NCBI GenBank assembly: GCA_015231795.1
Contig: JADGAX010000005.1
Span: forward strand, 126,154-190,153
Length of the DNA stretch: 64,000 nt
DNA from: Alphaproteobacteria bacterium
GTDB taxonomy: Bacteria > Pseudomonadota > Alphaproteobacteria > Rhodospirillales > WMHbin7
Direction of reading: 5' to 3'
Made by a program: the position numbers and the translations under genes. A model generated the notes under the pieces. That model ran no database searches. It was not told where the DNA came from and saw only the letters and a list, made by a program, of their open reading frames with translations. This document shows positions 61,597 through 64,000 of the stretch, in pieces; within the stretch, counting starts at the first letter, position 1; each line of letters starts with the position of its first letter.

Positions 61597-62183
61597 AAAT
61601 GCGCATCCTGCTTGCCCTGCTTGCCCTCGCCCTGCCCCTGGCCGGTTGCGGCGGAGCGCCCCCGCCGGCCGAGCATTTCTACCGGCTGACCACACCCGTC
61701 GTTGCGCCGTCTGCCAAGCCCCTGCCCGGCATCCTGGTCGTCGAGCGGCTGCGCGCCGACGGCGTGACCGGCGAGCGCCCGATAGCCCATTCTCGCGCCG
61801 ATCAGCCCAAGAATCTGGAAACCTACCGCTATCATTTTTGGACCGAAGCGCCGGGGCGCATGTTGCAGCAGCATCTGGTGAAATCACTGAACGACGCCAA
61901 GGCGGCCAGCCAGGTCTTGACCGACGAAGTGAAGGTTGAGGGCGTCTGGCTGTTGAAAGGCCGCCTGCTGCATTTCGAGCAGGTGTTGGGCAGCCAGCCC
62001 AAGGTGGTGATCGAAGCCGACATGACGCTGATGAAGGCCAAGGATTACAGTCTGGTCCATCGCGGCCTGTATCGCGAAGAGGAACCCGCCCAGGGCGACA
62101 GCCCTGCCGCCGCGGTCGACGCCATGCAAAAAGCCTTCGAACGCTTAAGCCAGCGGATCGCTGCCGATCTGAAAGCGCCGTAA
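61593..62183 (+). CDS. ABC-type transport auxiliary lipoprotein
   Basis: A 196-residue lipoprotein: lipobox LPLAGCGG after the signal sequence (ILLALLALALPLAGC). The mature part (YRLTTPVVAPSAKPLPGILV; VWLLKGRLLHFEQVLGS) matches the PqiC/LptE-like auxiliary lipoprotein group (DUF330-like) that works with MCE transporters. Start overlaps mlaD by 4 bp. Confidence 0.88.
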   Translation: MKMRILLALLALALPLAGCGGAPPPAEHFYRLTTPVVAPSAKPLPGILVVERLRADGVTGERPIAHSRADQPKNLETYRYHFWTEAPGRMLQQHLVKSLNDAKAASQVLTDEVKVEGVWLLKGRLLHFEQVLGSQPKVVIEADMTLMKAKDYSLVHRGLYREEEPAQGDSPAAAVDAMQKAFERLSQRIAADLKAP

Positions 62184-62187
62184 CCCC

Positions 62188-63525
62188 TTGGCAAAACGTC
62201 CTCGCTATGCCGTGTCGCGGCCCATCAACCGGCCGATCGAAGCGCGCAACGCCGAAATCGTCATTGAGCGCCTAGGCGCCAGGGGCGACGGGATCGGCCA
62301 GTTGGGCGGCACTCCCGTCTTCGTGCCGCTGACCCTGCCCGGCGAGCGCGTGCTGGCGCGCATCGAAGGCAAGCGCGGCGACGGCCTGACCGCCAGCGTT
62401 CTTGAATGGCTTCTGCAAGACCCGGCCCGCGCCAAGCCGCCCTGCCGCCATTTCGGCATCTGCGGCGGCTGCGCCGCCCAACATATGAACGACAAGCTCT
62501 ATGTCGCCTGGAAGCGCGGCATCGCAGTGGAAGCCTTGTCCAGGGTGGGCGTGCCGGAAGAACGGATCGCCCCCTTGATGCGGGTGTCGGCGCACACTAG
62601 GCGGCGCGCCAGCTTCGCCTTCAGAAGAACCCGCGACGGCGTGTTGCTGGGCTTCAACGCCAGGGCCAGCCATCAACTGGTGGATGTCGGCGAATGCCCG
62701 CTGTTGCATCCCGATCTGGAATCGGCTCTGCCCGGCTTGCGTCTGGCCTTGAACGGCGTTCTGACCGGCGATGCCCAGGGCGACATCGCGCTTCAACTCA
62801 CCGAAAGCGGTTTGGACGCGCTGATTACCTGCGACCTGACGCTCGATCTGTTCAAGCGCGAAAAGCTGGCCGTCATGACCGAGCAGGCCAATCTGGCCCG
62901 CATTTCGTGGCGACGGCACGAAGACGAGGACCCCGAACCCGTCTCCGAGCGCCACGCCCCCATCGTGACGTTGGGCGGCGTCGCCGTTCACTTGCCGCCG
63001 GGCGTCTTTTTACAGCCCAGCCGCGAGGGCGAAGCCGCCATCACCGCCCAGGTCATGGCGGGCCTGTCTGGTCTGGATGGTCCGGTGGCCGATCTGTATG
63101 CGGGCGTCGGCAGCTTCAGCCTGCCCCTGGCCGCCTGCCATCCCGTCCATGCCGTCGATGGCCATGCCCAGGCCGTGGCCGCCTTGAAACAGGCGGGCGA
63201 CCGCATCGCCCTTGGCCGACTGACCACCGAGCGCAGAGATCTGTCCAAGCGCCCCCTGCTGGTCCATGAATTGAAGAAATTCAGCGGCGTGGTGATCGAT
63301 CCGCCGCGCGCCGGAGCGCGCGAGCAAGTAACGGAACTGGCTATGGCCGCAACGGTTCAAAAAACCGTCATGGTGTCTTGCAATCCGGCGACGATGGCGC
63401 GCGATCTTTCCATCCTTATAAACAAGGGATGGCGTCTTGACTCGGTCGTGCCAATCGACCAATTCTTATGGACGCCGCACCTGGAACTGACGGCGATTCT
63501 TCATCAAACGATCAAAAAATCTTGA
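62188..63525 (+). CDS. RNA (uracil-5-)-methyltransferase, TrmA/RlmD group
   Basis: A 445-residue enzyme. An N-terminal TRAM domain (IVIERLGARGDGIGQLGGTP) precedes the iron-sulphur cysteines PPCRHFGICGGCAAQHM and a fourth Cys in VGECPLLHP. The methyltransferase core has VADLYAGVGSFSLPLA, VVIDPPRAGAREQV and VSCNPATMARDL with the catalytic cysteine. Probably 23S rRNA m5U; the target base is not certain. The TTG at 62188 is assumed; a GTG at 62212 is possible. Confidence 0.93.
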   Translation: MAKRPRYAVSRPINRPIEARNAEIVIERLGARGDGIGQLGGTPVFVPLTLPGERVLARIEGKRGDGLTASVLEWLLQDPARAKPPCRHFGICGGCAAQHMNDKLYVAWKRGIAVEALSRVGVPEERIAPLMRVSAHTRRRASFAFRRTRDGVLLGFNARASHQLVDVGECPLLHPDLESALPGLRLALNGVLTGDAQGDIALQLTESGLDALITCDLTLDLFKREKLAVMTEQANLARISWRRHEDEDPEPVSERHAPIVTLGGVAVHLPPGVFLQPSREGEAAITAQVMAGLSGLDGPVADLYAGVGSFSLPLAACHPVHAVDGHAQAVAALKQAGDRIALGRLTTERRDLSKRPLLVHELKKFSGVVIDPPRAGAREQVTELAMAATVQKTVMVSCNPATMARDLSILINKGWRLDSVVPIDQFLWTPHLELTAILHQTIKKS

Positions 63526-63536
63526 GGACCCTGCCG

Positions 63537-63812
63537 ATGAAAACGCGTGTCGTTTTTCTTGAACTGTCCGGCCACCCCACCGTCATCCTGCCCGTCAAGC
63601 CTGAAGTCGCCGAAGACATCGAACGGGCCAAGGCCGCCATCGTCAAATACAAGCCGCATTTTGCCAAACACACCATCGTGCTGATGGGAAACGGCCTGCG
63701 CCCGGTTTACGTCGGCAAGGGCGAGCTGGTGCGCCAGCTCGACGCCATGGACGAAACCTTGCTGAAATGGACGGACATCGAATTGGTCCCGGCGGGTTAC
63801 ACCGTTCTTTAG
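63537..63812 (+). CDS. Small conserved hypothetical protein
   Basis: A 91-residue soluble protein (MKTRVVFLELSGHPTVILPV; HFAKHTIVLMGNGLRPVYVG). No family recognised. GAGGA precedes the ATG at 63537, which lies 12 bp after the methyltransferase stop. Ends overlap the convergent lipB end by 4 bp. Confidence 0.65.
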   Translation: MKTRVVFLELSGHPTVILPVKPEVAEDIERAKAAIVKYKPHFAKHTIVLMGNGLRPVYVGKGELVRQLDAMDETLLKWTDIELVPAGYTVL

Positions 63813-64000
63813 CCGAAAACGCCGCCCCATTCGCTTTTCAAGGCGAGGTCCAGATCCTCGATGCTGGGCGTGTGGCCAAGCGCCCAGATGCTGGTGACGC
63901 CGCTGTCTTGCAGGCCGCAAGGCACGATGCCCGCAAAATGCGAGAGGTCAGGGTCCAGATTGATCGCCACCCCGTGATAGGTGACGCCCTGGCGAACCCG
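63809..64000 (-). CDS. lipB: Octanoyltransferase LipB, C-terminal end (cut by window edge)
   Basis: The minus-strand frame from the window edge reads RVRQGVTYHGVAINLDPDLS, then HFAGIVPCGLQDSGVTSIWA. This matches the LipB catalytic end: TYHGVAIN and the cysteine in PCGL that carries octanoate. LipB transfers octanoyl from acyl carrier protein to lipoate-dependent enzymes. 63 residues are present; the start lies right of the window. Confidence 0.93.
   Translation of the reverse strand, partial: RVRQGVTYHGVAINLDPDLSHFAGIVPCGLQDSGVTSIWALGHTPSIEDLDLALKSEWGGVFG

Overview
This is a 64 kb chromosomal window from a GC-rich alphaproteobacterium, most likely of the order Rhodospirillales. The support is gene content (glnB-glnA behind a sigma-54-type promoter, a bacteriohemerythrin, a CZB-domain chemoreceptor, several GGDEF/EAL proteins, an ETFB-lysine-methyltransferase-like protein, an S24 regulator) and the style of the encoded proteins. 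The genus cannot be fixed from this sequence alone; a Magnetospirillum-like organism would fit but is only a guess.

Left part (1-33.5 kb). The window opens inside acnA. A small accessory patch follows (about 1.4-4 kb): a lone DUF2281-like antitoxin, a membrane protein, a frameshifted GIY-YIG gene, and a ParDE pair coupled to a YdjM-like membrane protein. Next come rplU-rpmA-obgE-proB, two diguanylate cyclases, and a DUF3800 gene convergent with what looks like a stand-alone structured small RNA. After that: a methyltransferase, ubiA, two uncharacterised genes, holC-pepA, a flippase-like membrane protein, folD, a MaoC-like hydratase, bacteriohemerythrin, a STAS protein with a soluble chemoreceptor, a class I aminotransferase, glnB-glnA, a second ParDE pair, a possible defence-type gene, cimA, a TrmJ-like methyltransferase and a PAS-GGDEF-EAL protein. 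Seven copies of a short palindromic repeat are scattered through the accessory patches.

Middle part (33.7-51.5 kb). After tRNA-Val(GAC) and a 999-bp-offset duplication of a small secreted-protein gene lies a compact podovirus-type virion and lysis cluster, all on the minus strand. In order of transcription it holds two leader-proximal genes, a late-type promoter followed by two terminator hairpins, a proline-rich protein, portal, Bbp19-like protein, scaffold-like protein, major capsid, decoration protein, a CPBP membrane protease cargo gene, two tail tubular proteins, an internal virion protein, tail fibre, holin-like protein, overlapping Rz/Rz1 genes, large terminase and two cell-wall hydrolases. 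A divergent LexA-like S24 regulator stands at its promoter end. I see no integrase, replication, recombination or polymerase gene, and host-type genes bound the cluster on both sides. It is either a stripped prophage or a domesticated particle-making (gene-transfer-agent-like) locus.

Right part (51.5-64 kb). A 1036-residue TPR/glycosyltransferase/double methyltransferase protein, an EAL-CBS-GGDEF protein, and a tightly packed operon: an RsbU-type phosphatase fused to an anti-sigma-type kinase domain, a STAS protein, and Mla-type lipid transport genes (permease, ATPase, MCE protein, lipoprotein). Then an RNA methyltransferase, a small conserved protein, and the C-terminal end of lipB on the minus strand.
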